Shown here: positions 8,633 through 12,943 of the stretch, one piece after another
Position numbering within the stretch: position 1 is the first letter of the stretch
Layout: every line of letters begins with the position of its first letter
Assembly (NCBI GenBank): GCA_024648655.1
Contig: JAGGDZ010000106.1
Span: 1-13,189 of the forward strand
DNA: 13,189 bases
Reading direction: 5' to 3'
Source: Chloroflexota bacterium
Lineage (GTDB): Bacteria > Chloroflexota > Dehalococcoidia > Lucifugimonadales > JADFKI01
The notes under the pieces: model-generated
Database searches by the model: none
What the model was told of the DNA's origin: nothing
The model's input: the letters and a program-made list of their open reading frames with translations, nothing else
Translations under genes and position numbers: made by a program

Positions 8633-9022
8633 CTAGCTCGCCGCTCTGAACTCCGCCGGGCTGAATATATGCCCGCACAGGCGGCATCGGTAGCATGTGT
8701 TGAAGTGCCGCCTCAGTTTATCCAGCGCAATCGAATCCGTCTCCTCACACTGCGGACACCGCGCACCCGGATCGGCATCCTCAGCGCCTGCATCATCCTC
8801 CGTGACATTCGCCGTGACATTCGCCGTCCCGCCTTGAAGCTCCAAGAGTGTTTCCAACCTCACAGGCTCCGGCGTCCTCGCGCGCTGCGCTTGCCTTGTC
8901 CGCCGTTTCAACTCCGCAATTGACGCCTCCGGCTTATGCCCGCACTGAAGGCATCGCACATTCTTCGCGTTGCCCGTCAGAATATCCCCGCCGCACCGCG
9001 CGCATCCCTTGAGTATCACCAC
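8633..9022 (-). CDS. Double zinc-ribbon protein
   Basis: With a GTG start at 9020-9022 the product has 129 residues. The N-terminal zinc ribbon has C7-x2-C10 and C24-x2-C27 (CARCGG, CLQCGH). A basic helix (AELKRRTRQAQRAR, 37-50) and an acidic linker containing the duplicated ANVT ANVT (67-74) follow. The C-terminal ribbon has C89-x2-C92 and C113-x2-C116, with an additional Cys at 110. Such ribbons bind nucleic acid or protein partners; no specific family is recognised. The start is chosen because AAGGGGG precedes GTG by five bases and a strong promoter lies at 9084-9112. The longer open frame (to 9133) would begin upstream of that promoter. It converges with the LLM unit. Confidence 0.75.
   Translation of the reverse strand: MVILKGCARCGGDILTGNAKNVRCLQCGHKPEASIAELKRRTRQAQRARTPEPVRLETLLELQGGTANVTANVTEDDAGAEDADPGARCPQCEETDSIALDKLRRHFNTCYRCRLCGHIFSPAEFRAAS
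8802..8825. repeat. 12-bp tandem duplication inside the zinc-ribbon gene
   Basis: The 12-mer GTGACATTCGCC occurs twice head-to-tail (8802-8813 and 8814-8825), producing the repeated residues ANVT-ANVT in the linker between the two zinc ribbons. It keeps the frame and looks like a recent replication-slippage duplication. Confidence 0.9.
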
Positions 9023-9066
9023 AATCGCCCCCTTAGTCCCAATCGTTCGTGTCGTAATCGGTATGG

Positions 9067-9088
9067 AAAATCTTGACGGGAAGATTTT
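9067..9088. repeat. Perfect inverted repeat over the zinc-ribbon promoter
   Basis: AAAATCTT (9067-9074) and AAGATTTT (9081-9088) are perfect 8-bp arms around six bases. The repeat covers the -10 box and the predicted start site of the minus-strand promoter, so it could be a repressor operator or a short hairpin at the 5' end of the mRNA. Confidence 0.65.
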
Positions 9089-9112
9089 ACCTTCTGCGAA
9101 TATATGTGTCAA
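9084..9112 (-). promoter_or_regulatory. Near-consensus promoter for the zinc-ribbon gene
   Basis: On the minus strand a perfect TTGACA (9112-9107) is followed after exactly 17 bp by TAAAAT (9089-9084). Transcription would begin near 9077, leaving a leader of about 55 bases before the GTG at 9022. A palindrome, GTCAATAATTGAC (9108-9120), overlaps the -35 box and may be a second regulatory site. Confidence 0.72.
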
Positions 9113-9168
9113 TAATTGACTATGGCTTGCCAACTTCCATGCTTTTTGAGGTTAATTGCGGAAAAAGG

Positions 9169-9198
9169 TTGAGAATAACGAACTAATATACTTATACT
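9169..9198 (+). promoter_or_regulatory. Candidate promoter for the first small-gene cassette
   Basis: TTGAGA (9169-9174) and TATACT (9193-9198) are 18 bp apart in AT-rich DNA upstream of cassette 1. Transcription would begin near 9205, giving a leader of about 74 bases before gene A1. The rest of 9134-9250 holds no gene that I can see. Confidence 0.55.
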
Positions 9199-9250
9199 GC
9201 CTATGCATTTAAGAACAAATCATCACATAGACAGCATCTGAAAGCAGAAT

Positions 9251-9553
9251 TGAACGCAGAAAGGAAGGATAGGATACAATGGCACACAGAGGGGTGCTTA
9301 GGCACTGTTTGATGGCTGGGCTATGCTCGGCAGCGGAGGAGACCGAGGAACTGACCGCTTCGTATGACGCGGAGATTGACGAGCGCAGCCGGCTTGGCGG
9401 CGCAAGGCACAGGTGCCCGTATGAAGCCCCTGCAACGGATGCCGCTGTGGATAAGGCTTGGTCCGGTAGTAGTGAAGGATACACGGCGGTGGATACGGCG
9501 ACGCTGCACTGCGAGCGCAAATGGATCGAGGATAACAATGTGTAAGTCCTGCC
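9251..9553 (+). repeat. Cassette leader repeat, copy 1 (303 bp)
   Basis: This segment matches 11781-12086 with 14 substitutions and a net 3-base length difference by hand alignment, about 95% identity. It runs from just before the ribosome-binding site of gene A (TGAACGCAGAAAGGAAGG) to the first five codons of gene B (ATGTGTAAGTCCTGC). Beyond each end the two copies are unrelated. The middle (9366 to about 9441) is identical in both. Confidence 0.93.
9279..9545 (+). CDS. Cassette protein A1 (unrecognised, 88 aa)
   Basis: The ATG follows a purine-rich ribosome-binding site (AAGGAAGG). The 88-residue product is soluble, with Cys at residues 10, 15, 46 and 78, an acidic stretch (EETEEL), and the terminal block EGYTAVDTATLHCERKWIED. 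That terminal block is the most conserved part: it recurs in the same frame in copy 2 and in the short copy at 10616-10671. The last codons overlap the start of B1 by eight bases (ATGTGTAA), an arrangement typical of translational coupling. I do not recognise the family. A second frame (the B frame) is also open through most of this segment, so the coding status rests on frame recurrence rather than a domain. It could act as a leader peptide controlling B. Confidence 0.55.
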   Translation: MAHRGVLRHCLMAGLCSAAEETEELTASYDAEIDERSRLGGARHRCPYEAPATDAAVDKAWSGSSEGYTAVDTATLHCERKWIEDNNV

Positions 9554-9888
9554 TCGAAGAATATATCGTTGGTAAGAGCGGTCTCCCTGAGAATTACACA
9601 CCGCCCGTTTTGCCTCAGGTAAGTGTTTTTGAATCAGACTACCCTGTACTGGAAACTCTATGTCGGATAACGATCCTGATTGATTACAATAAGGATATTC
9701 TCAGGCTTTTGTCCTACTCTCGTAGTCGTGCGTCGGGTAACCGGATTAGGCACGAAGTCAATGTGGACAAGTTATCGGCCGCTGAAAGGCTCGCTGCAAG
9801 TTCAGAAGCAACTGTCGGAGTGGGACTACATAGCAGGTATCATTGGATTACATACACGACTATGAAATGGGCGGGAGTCGGTTACTGA
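9538..9888 (+). CDS. Cassette protein B1 (MCKSC start, 116 aa)
   Basis: The gene starts inside the last codons of A1 and encodes 116 residues. The first five residues, MCKSC, are identical to B2, and the start Met-Cys-x-x-Cys is shared with B3; after that the sequence is unrelated to either. The body has a mixed hydrophobic segment (TLCRITILIDYNKDILRLLS, 40-59) and a basic region (SRSRASGNRIRH). The CxxC could bind metal or form a disulfide. The stop TGA overlaps the start of the next small gene (TGATG), so A1, B1 and C1 form one coupled unit. The function is unknown. The composition of residues 60-116 is odd, and an internal frameshift cannot be excluded. Confidence 0.55.
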   Translation: MCKSCLEEYIVGKSGLPENYTPPVLPQVSVFESDYPVLETLCRITILIDYNKDILRLLSYSRSRASGNRIRHEVNVDKLSAAERLAASSEATVGVGLHSRYHWITYTTMKWAGVGY

Positions 9889-10037
9889 TGAAGTGGCGTC
9901 CTGCGTATGAGTTGCTTCGGCTGATCGTCGGCGCTCTGTTGGTATGGATAGTCATCTCTTTAGTGTTCCACCTGCTGGAAGATGAAATCTGGTCGCTGTT
10001 AAAGCGCATGGCGGAGTCGAAGGGGCGTATGTATTAG
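9888..10037 (+). CDS. Cassette protein C1 (49-aa single-pass membrane protein)
   Basis: The start ATG overlaps the B1 stop (TGATG), so translation is probably coupled. Residues 9-29 (LLRLIVGALLVWIVISLVFHL) form a strong transmembrane helix, followed by an amphipathic charged tail (LEDEIWSLLKRMAESKGRMY). Cassette 2 has an equally small single-TM gene in the same place (12343-12480), although the two are not alike in sequence. I do not recognise the family. Confidence 0.65.
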   Translation: MKWRPAYELLRLIVGALLVWIVISLVFHLLEDEIWSLLKRMAESKGRMY

Positions 10038-10062
10038 ATGAAGAATTTAGCCCATCTTCGTC

Positions 10063-10137
10063 GTGGAGGAATTCAATAGAGAACGCTACGATGACTACTC
10101 CGGTCAGAACGGCGAAGCTCTGACTGATTTAACATAA
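10063..10137 (+). CDS. Possible 24-aa ORF or gene fragment
   Basis: A GTG-initiated frame encodes 24 hydrophilic residues (VEEFNRERYDDYSGQNGEAL...) and ends with TAA just before the hairpin at 10147. The residue mix looks like real protein, but the frame is short and has an in-frame stop at 10048-10050 upstream. It may be a remnant of a larger gene or a tiny gene of the cassette. Confidence 0.3.
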   Translation: MEEFNRERYDDYSGQNGEALTDLT

Positions 10138-10146
10138 AGTGTTTGC

Positions 10147-10188
10147 AGAGCGGATGTTGAATCTGGGTGTTATTTCAACATCCGCTCT
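10147..10188. terminator. 15-bp perfect hairpin after cassette 1
   Basis: AGAGCGGATGTTGAA (10147-10161) and TTCAACATCCGCTCT (10174-10188) pair perfectly around a 12-base loop. It lies after the A1-B1-C1 unit and before gene M1. No uridine tract follows, so it may be a factor-dependent terminator, an mRNA-stabilising element or a protein-binding site rather than a classical intrinsic terminator. Confidence 0.6.
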
Positions 10189-10248
10189 TAGTGGATCACT
10201 GGCGTATGAATAAAGAGACTTTGGTCGAAGCTCCGGGGGTTCATATAA

Positions 10249-10494
10249 GTGTCAAGGAATGTGCTCAGGACGGCGACTTGGGTAAACGGCTTGATGTCCG
10301 TGCTGCTGGGATTATCACTGCTGATGGTATGGATAAATATACCCCAGATGCTATCCAATCCTGCTGATATATGGGCGCGGCATCTGTTGATTATGCGTTT
10401 TAGCATTATAGCAATGCCCATAATGGGATTAGGCATGCTTTTAATGTTCATAATATGGGGTTCAGACAAGCGCCAAGCAAGGCGTTCTGTGTAA
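10249..10494 (+). CDS. Cassette protein M1 (two-TM membrane protein, 81 aa)
   Basis: From a GTG start the 81-residue product has two hydrophobic helices, about residues 11-33 (TWVNGLMSVLLGLSLLMVWI) and 45-68 (HLLIMRFSIIAMPIMGLGML), then a charged tail (GSDKRQARRSV). It is paralogous to M3 (12612-12899): the block W-x-NG-x2-SVLL-x-LS-x-L-x2-W is shared and the second helix aligns from the residues HL. A shortened relative (M2) begins immediately downstream. The small two-TM layout would suit a membrane-acting peptide, holin-like protein or immunity protein, but no family signature decides this. There is no strong Shine-Dalgarno, and the start is chosen by alignment with M3. Confidence 0.6.
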   Translation: MSRNVLRTATWVNGLMSVLLGLSLLMVWINIPQMLSNPADIWARHLLIMRFSIIAMPIMGLGMLLMFIIWGSDKRQARRSV

Positions 10495-10691
10495 CAATCT
10501 GGCTGAATGGCTTAGTATCGGCGCTGACGGTGTCAACACTGCTAGCAATACGAATAAGCGTGACTTATCTGTCCATTCCATACCTTGCCAAAGCGGTTCC
10601 GTTAATTTCCAGTTTGAAGGATACACGGCGGTGGATACGGCGACGCTGCACTGCGAGCGTCTGTGGGTGGAAGCGACTTCCTAATGTGTGA
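10455..10691 (+). pseudogene. Truncated M-family gene M2 running into leader-repeat fragment
   Basis: This frame carries only the first helix of the M family (TIWLNGLVSALTVSTLLAIR, matching the IW-x-NG-x2-S block of M1 and M3). It then runs out of frame through the leader-repeat fragment at 10616-10671 and stops at TGA (10689-10691). It has no start of its own apart from an ATG inside M1. The second helix of the family is missing. I read it as an M-family copy whose 3' half was replaced when cassette DNA recombined at about 10611-10616. Confidence 0.5.
10616..10671 (+). repeat. Cassette leader repeat, copy 3 (56-bp fragment)
   Basis: The segment GAAGGATACACGGCGGTGG... matches the end of the leader repeat. 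It agrees with copy 1 at the early variable sites (GAAGGAT, ACGCTG) and with copy 2 at the later ones (CGTCTGTGGGTGGA), so it is a mosaic. In the gene-A frame it reads EGYTAVDTATLHCERLWVEATS and stops at 10682-10684, overlapping the ATG of B3. Confidence 0.85.
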
Positions 10692-10830
10692 TTTCTGTGC
10701 ATGGTACACTTCAGACCCTGGGATGATGTCATCTAGCACACCGCCACCTATGTCCCATAATCTCTGGGTCAACCTCGGCGGAGAGGCTCGAGCATCTGGT
10801 GCAGCCTGCGACCCTTGTCAGCCTTGTTAA
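10684..10830 (+). CDS. Cassette protein B3 (MCDFC start, 48 aa, possibly frameshifted)
   Basis: The ATG overlaps the A-frame stop (TAATG), the same logic as in cassettes 1 and 2. The 48-residue frame begins MCDFC and ends CDPCQPC, with a Ser/Pro-rich middle (SSSTPPP). About the last 40 bases overlap a second frame (residues AERLEHLVQPATLVS onward) that looks more protein-like and runs to 11023, so a one-base frameshift may have split an originally longer B protein. The function is unknown. The Cys pairs suggest a metal site if the protein is made. Confidence 0.4.
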   Translation: MCDFCAWYTSDPGMMSSSTPPPMSHNLWVNLGGEARASGAACDPCQPC

Positions 10831-11023
10831 TTTGCGTAAGGATCCCGCCGGGATGAAGGCAGAGTTAATGGAGATCGCTAACATTATGGTTGCAAGATTC
10901 CTGGTGGAGCAGATTGACAACTTCGTAACGGGCATGTCGGCATATCTCGGTGATCTAAAGCGAGGCTCCCGGTCTCAACCCGCAATGTGTCCCCTCGGAG
11001 GTTGCCTTCGTGACGCGCATTAG
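10799..11023 (+). CDS. Probable body of B3 after a frameshift, or separate small protein
   Basis: From the only in-frame start (GTG 10799) the product has 74 residues; the open frame extends upstream to about 10727. Residues LVNLRKDPAGMKAELMEIAN and FLVEQIDNFVTGMSAYLGDL look like two amphipathic helices of a soluble protein. The last residues (MCPLGGCLRDAH) overlap the start of gene T1. No Shine-Dalgarno precedes the GTG, and it begins inside B3. The likeliest reading is a continuation of B3 broken by a frameshift. An independent, coupled gene is the alternative. Confidence 0.4.
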   Translation: MQPATLVSLVNLRKDPAGMKAELMEIANIMVARFLVEQIDNFVTGMSAYLGDLKRGSRSQPAMCPLGGCLRDAH

Positions 11024-11171
11024 ATTCTTGCTGGGGTTGCTCCGCAAGGCGTTCTCACTTGCGATAGACGGTGTTTTCCTCATAGTCTCGCTTTGGTTCT
11101 TGCTTGCACTAATAGGCTTTGCGCTCTTAGTGGTCATTGCCTTCGTGTACGGAGTGATGAGCCTGTTCTAA
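11010..11171 (+). CDS. Cassette protein T1 (53-aa membrane protein)
   Basis: The GTG start lies eight bases after a strong GGAGG (10997-11001). The 53-residue product has a basic N-terminus (TRIRFLLGLLRKAF) and one long hydrophobic region (residues 17-45, LAIDGVFLIVSLWFLLALIG followed by FALLVVIAF), enough for one long or two short helices. It ends VYGVMSLF. The ribosome-binding site and both ends recur at 12931-12970 in a shortened copy. The start overlaps the end of the preceding frame by 14 bases, suggesting coupled translation. The family is unrecognised. Confidence 0.62.
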   Translation: MTRIRFLLGLLRKAFSLAIDGVFLIVSLWFLLALIGFALLVVIAFVYGVMSLF

Positions 11172-11223
11172 GGGCATTGCTACTCGAACCCTGAGCAAGA
11201 AGACACAGGCGCGGACAATCGAT

Positions 11224-11261
11224 ATAGCCCATAGGCTCACACTGGTTAGCCTATGGGCTAT
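11224..11261. terminator. 14-bp perfect hairpin after gene T1
   Basis: ATAGCCCATAGGCT (11224-11237) pairs perfectly with AGCCTATGGGCTAT (11248-11261) around a ten-base loop. Only TTTGT follows, a poor uridine tract. It lies 52 bases after T1 and probably ends or protects the transcript. Confidence 0.6.
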
Positions 11262-11329
11262 TTGTATGGCGGAATACAGTCCATGCTCAAGCCATTGGCG
11301 ACTAATACCTACAATACGATTAAATGTAG

Positions 11330-11479
11330 ATAGCCCATCCAGCGCTTCAGTCTCGTAAGGGTACGCTGTTTCAGATTGTGCTCCGCCATTACCCGCGTGA
11401 GTGTAAGATACACGTGGGCGGGCAGGTGTTTAACCTTCTCAATGATGCGCTATATCATGATTGGTTATTTGTATCATGA
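11330..11479 (+). pseudogene. Decayed coding remnant (no proper start)
   Basis: In the stretch between T1 and cassette 2 (11172-11808), this frame encodes about 49 residues (SRKGTLFQIVLRHYPRECKI and on to LLNDALYHDWLFVS) that look like real protein. It is bounded by stops at 11327-11329 and 11477-11479. The only usable start is a GTG at 11378, which would remove the first third. I do not recognise the family. It is likely the residue of a gene cut by the rearrangements in this island. Confidence 0.3.
11392..11422. repeat. Interrupted hairpin
   Basis: CCCGC (11392-11396) pairs with GCGGG (11418-11422), and GTGTA (11401-11405) pairs with TACAC (11409-11413), with a 4x4 internal loop and a 3-base apex. 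It lies inside the decayed frame, so it may be chance or a small structured RNA element. Confidence 0.3.
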
Positions 11480-11488
11480 TTGGTTATT
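11453..11488. repeat. 17-bp direct repeats each with an ATCATGAT palindrome
   Basis: TATCATGATTGGTTATT occurs at 11453-11469 and again at 11472-11488, a 19-bp period (close to two helical turns). Each unit holds the 8-bp palindrome ATCATGAT. This spacing suits two protein dimers on the same DNA face. The repeats sit just upstream of an ATG at 11504. Confidence 0.6.
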
Positions 11489-11503
11489 ATAAAGGGCGAT
11501 AAG

Positions 11504-11783
11504 ATGACTTTGGGACACAATAAAAGGTAAGACTGGTGAAAGTCCTTCAAAGCGTGAGCTCCGGCGAGCGATTGAGGATGAGGTTGAAGGTAACGCGAAA
11601 GATACGGTGAAGCGGTCTTTGAGAATTGCACCTATGCCGTTTGCGATGGCGGAAGCTCTCGACAAAGTCTGCGATTGTCGTAGAAGGGTTTTCTGTGTAC
11701 GACGCCATCCTCCTCTCTCAAGCTGGCGTCTCAGTGTATTGTCAAGAACAAACACCTTGCAAATAAGCACACAAACGTACTGA
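11504..11783 (+). pseudogene. Frameshifted small gene upstream of cassette 2
   Basis: An ATG at 11504 reads MTLGHNKR and stops at 11528-11530. A second frame, open from 11508 to the TGA at 11781-11783 but lacking any start codon, continues with hydrophilic, protein-like residues (KTGESPSKRELRRAIEDEVE, then AKDTVKRSLRIAPMPFAMAE and ALDKVCDC). Joining the two needs one frameshift near 11528. The last third is Arg/Cys/Ser-rich and probably not genuine. The stop touches the first base of leader-repeat copy 2. The family is unrecognised. Confidence 0.35.
11739..11767 (+). promoter_or_regulatory. Weak candidate promoter for cassette 2
   Basis: TTGTCA (11739-11744) and AATAAG (11762-11767) are 17 bp apart, 42 bases before the gene-A start. 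The -10 match is only fair. It occupies the same relative place as the better promoter of cassette 1, although the DNA is unrelated. Confidence 0.3.
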
Positions 11784-12086
11784 ACACAGAAAGGAAGGAC
11801 AGGATACAATGGCACACAGAGGGGTTGCTTAGGCACTGTTTGATGGCTGGGCTATGCTCGGCAGCGGAGGAGACCGAGGAACTGACCGCTTCGCATGACA
11901 CGCGGAGATTGACGAGCGCAGCCGGCTTGGCGGCGCAAGGCACAGGTGCCCGTATGAAGCCCCTGCAACGGATGCCGATGTGGATAATGCTTGGTCCGGT
12001 AGTAGTGGAGTATACACGGCGGTGGATACGGCGACGTTGCACTGCGAGCGTCTGTGGGTGGAGGATAACAATGTGTAAGTCCTGCC
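11781..12086 (+). repeat. Cassette leader repeat, copy 2 (306 bp)
   Basis: This is the second full copy of the segment at 9251-9553. Compared with copy 1 it has one extra base at about 11824-11825 (GGGGTTGC against GGGGTGC) and two extra bases at about 11899-11900 (GACACGC against GACGC), for a net gain of three. Substitutions cluster towards the 3' end, while the central 75 bases are unchanged. Confidence 0.93.
11809..12078 (+). pseudogene. Cassette gene A2, broken by compensating +1/+2 insertions
   Basis: The same ATG and ribosome-binding site as A1 are present, but one inserted base brings a TAG at 11830-11832 (MAHRGVA-stop). A two-base insertion about 75 bases later restores the original frame, and from 11902 to the TAA at 12076-12078 the frame reads AEIDERSRLGGARHRC ... 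YTAVDTATLHCERLWVEDNN, intact and close to A1. As written the gene cannot be translated whole. Possibilities are a recent pseudogene, a leader whose peptide no longer matters, recoding, or a sequencing or assembly error. Its end still overlaps the B2 start (ATGTGTAA). Confidence 0.6.
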
Positions 12087-12340
12087 ACATCGTCGACCAC
12101 GGTTGGTATGAGAACGAGCATTGGCCGGATGTTCATACCGGCAAATACCCGTTGCGTTATGTTCCACAATTTGAAGGTCCTGCAAAGAGTAAGGAGGAAA
12201 TGCACCAGAGATTTCGGCAATTGATGCAACAAGGCAATCCTGGCGAAATCTATTGGATAGGAACTACAACCGGCAGTACAGGCTTTATTGATCCTGTGTT
12301 GCATGAGCGCCTAGTAGGAGATCGGTTAGAAAGAGATTAA
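12071..12340 (+). CDS. Cassette protein B2 (MCKSC start, 89 aa)
   Basis: The ATG follows GGAGG (12060-12064) by six bases and overlaps the A2 stop. The 89-residue product starts MCKSC like B1, then is unrelated: an aromatic, His-rich region (HIVDHGWYENEHWPDVHTGK, 6-25), a charged helix (KSKEEMHQRFRQLMQQ, 39-54) and a Gly/Thr turn (IGTTTGSTGF). It is soluble, and the Cys/His content would allow metal binding. The frame is also open upstream through the leader repeat, but the ribosome-binding site and conserved MCKSC favour this start. The family and function are unknown. It is followed after two bases by C2. Confidence 0.6.
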   Translation: MCKSCHIVDHGWYENEHWPDVHTGKYPLRYVPQFEGPAKSKEEMHQRFRQLMQQGNPGEIYWIGTTTGSTGFIDPVLHERLVGDRLERD

Positions 12341-12342
12341 CC

Positions 12343-12480
12343 ATGTACAGAGACCCGAAAGACAAAAATCCATTCGATAACGATAAATACAGAAGCAAAG
12401 TCGGGCCGATACAAGGCGTGGGGTTTTTGGCAATCCCTCTGGTGATCGCGACTATATGGATACTTTCTCAGTGCGACTAA
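12343..12480 (+). CDS. Cassette protein C2 (45-aa single-pass membrane protein)
   Basis: This 45-residue product begins two bases after the B2 stop. Its hydrophilic N-terminus (YRDPKDKNPFDNDKYRSK) is followed by one transmembrane helix (GVGFLAIPLVIATIWILS, about 25-42) and ends QCD. It occupies the same place as C1 in cassette 1 and has the same size and membrane nature, but not the same sequence or topology. I do not recognise the family. Confidence 0.65.
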   Translation: MYRDPKDKNPFDNDKYRSKVGPIQGVGFLAIPLVIATIWILSQCD

Positions 12481-12539
12481 TCTAGAGCCTAGCTTAGCGA
12501 CCTACAAAGAAGGAATGTAGGCATAAATAACCTCTTGAA

Positions 12540-12573
12540 GCAGGCACCAATCCAATTGAGGGTTGGTGCCTGC
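12540..12573. terminator. 14-bp hairpin after cassette 2
   Basis: GCAGGCACCAATCC (12540-12553) pairs with GGGTTGGTGCCTGC (12560-12573), with one G-T wobble and a six-base loop. It stands between C2 and M3, exactly as the hairpin at 10147-10188 stands between C1 and M1, but with a different sequence. No uridine tract follows. Confidence 0.6.
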
Positions 12574-12611
12574 GTGCATAATATCTGTGAGCAAGGAGGC
12601 GCAAATCACTC

Positions 12612-12899
12612 TTGATAAAGATACTCAGAATAATGATTTGGGCCAATGGCGCAGTGTCCGTACTGCTTGCATTGTCGATGCTGGTAGCGTGGATGACTAT
12701 ATTCAATGCGCCGCACAATAGGCACCTTTTCACAGCGGCTTCTATAATTTCGTTTATATGCGTGACAGTGATTCCCATCCTGGGCGTGAGCATGGTCGTG
12801 ATGGAAATTCTAAGCCGAAGAGACCGCATCCGCGCCTCGATCGCCGCCGACCTCAGGCAGAATCCACCTAAAGCCTGCCTTCTGAAAGCCTGCCTCTGA
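12612..12899 (+). CDS. Cassette protein M3 (two-TM membrane protein, 95 aa)
   Basis: A TTG start follows AAGGAGG (12593-12599) by 12 bases. Two hydrophobic helices lie at about 8-30 (IWANGAVSVLLALSMLVAW) and 41-65 (AASIISFICVTVIPILGVSM), followed by a basic tail (RRDRIRASIAADLR). It is paralogous to M1: the IW/TW-x-NG-x2-SVLL block and the second helix align, with a short deletion in the loop. The tail ends in a 15-bp direct repeat (12870-12899) encoding KACLLKACL, probably slippage. The function is unknown; the recurrence of this family after each cassette hairpin suggests a role tied to A-B-C. Confidence 0.6.
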   Translation: MIKILRIMIWANGAVSVLLALSMLVAWMTIFNAPHNRHLFTAASIISFICVTVIPILGVSMVVMEILSRRDRIRASIAADLRQNPPKACLLKACL

Positions 12900-12943
12900 G
12901 CCGCAATGGGAAAGTCCGTTATGCCCCCGGGGAGGCTGCCTTC

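Noticed and set aside
10206..10367. Hydrophilic frame starting MNKETLVEAPG overlapping M1
   Set aside because: M1 in the other frame has a paralogue at 12612-12899, while this frame has none. It is kept only as a weak alternative.
11529..11560. Group II intron-like string (CTGGTGAAAGTCC)
   Set aside because: There is no domain V hairpin, no reverse transcriptase and no intron boundary; the same bases read as protein-like codons.
9251..12086. Leader repeats as an insertion sequence or a diversity-generating retroelement
   Set aside because: No transposase, terminal inverted repeats, target duplication or reverse transcriptase is present, and differences between copies are not adenine-biased.
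11825..12340. 171-codon frame fusing the leader repeat to B2
   Set aside because: Its first part is gene A's frame up to about 11900 and then the B frame; B2's own ATG with GGAGG and the conserved MCKSC make a better start.
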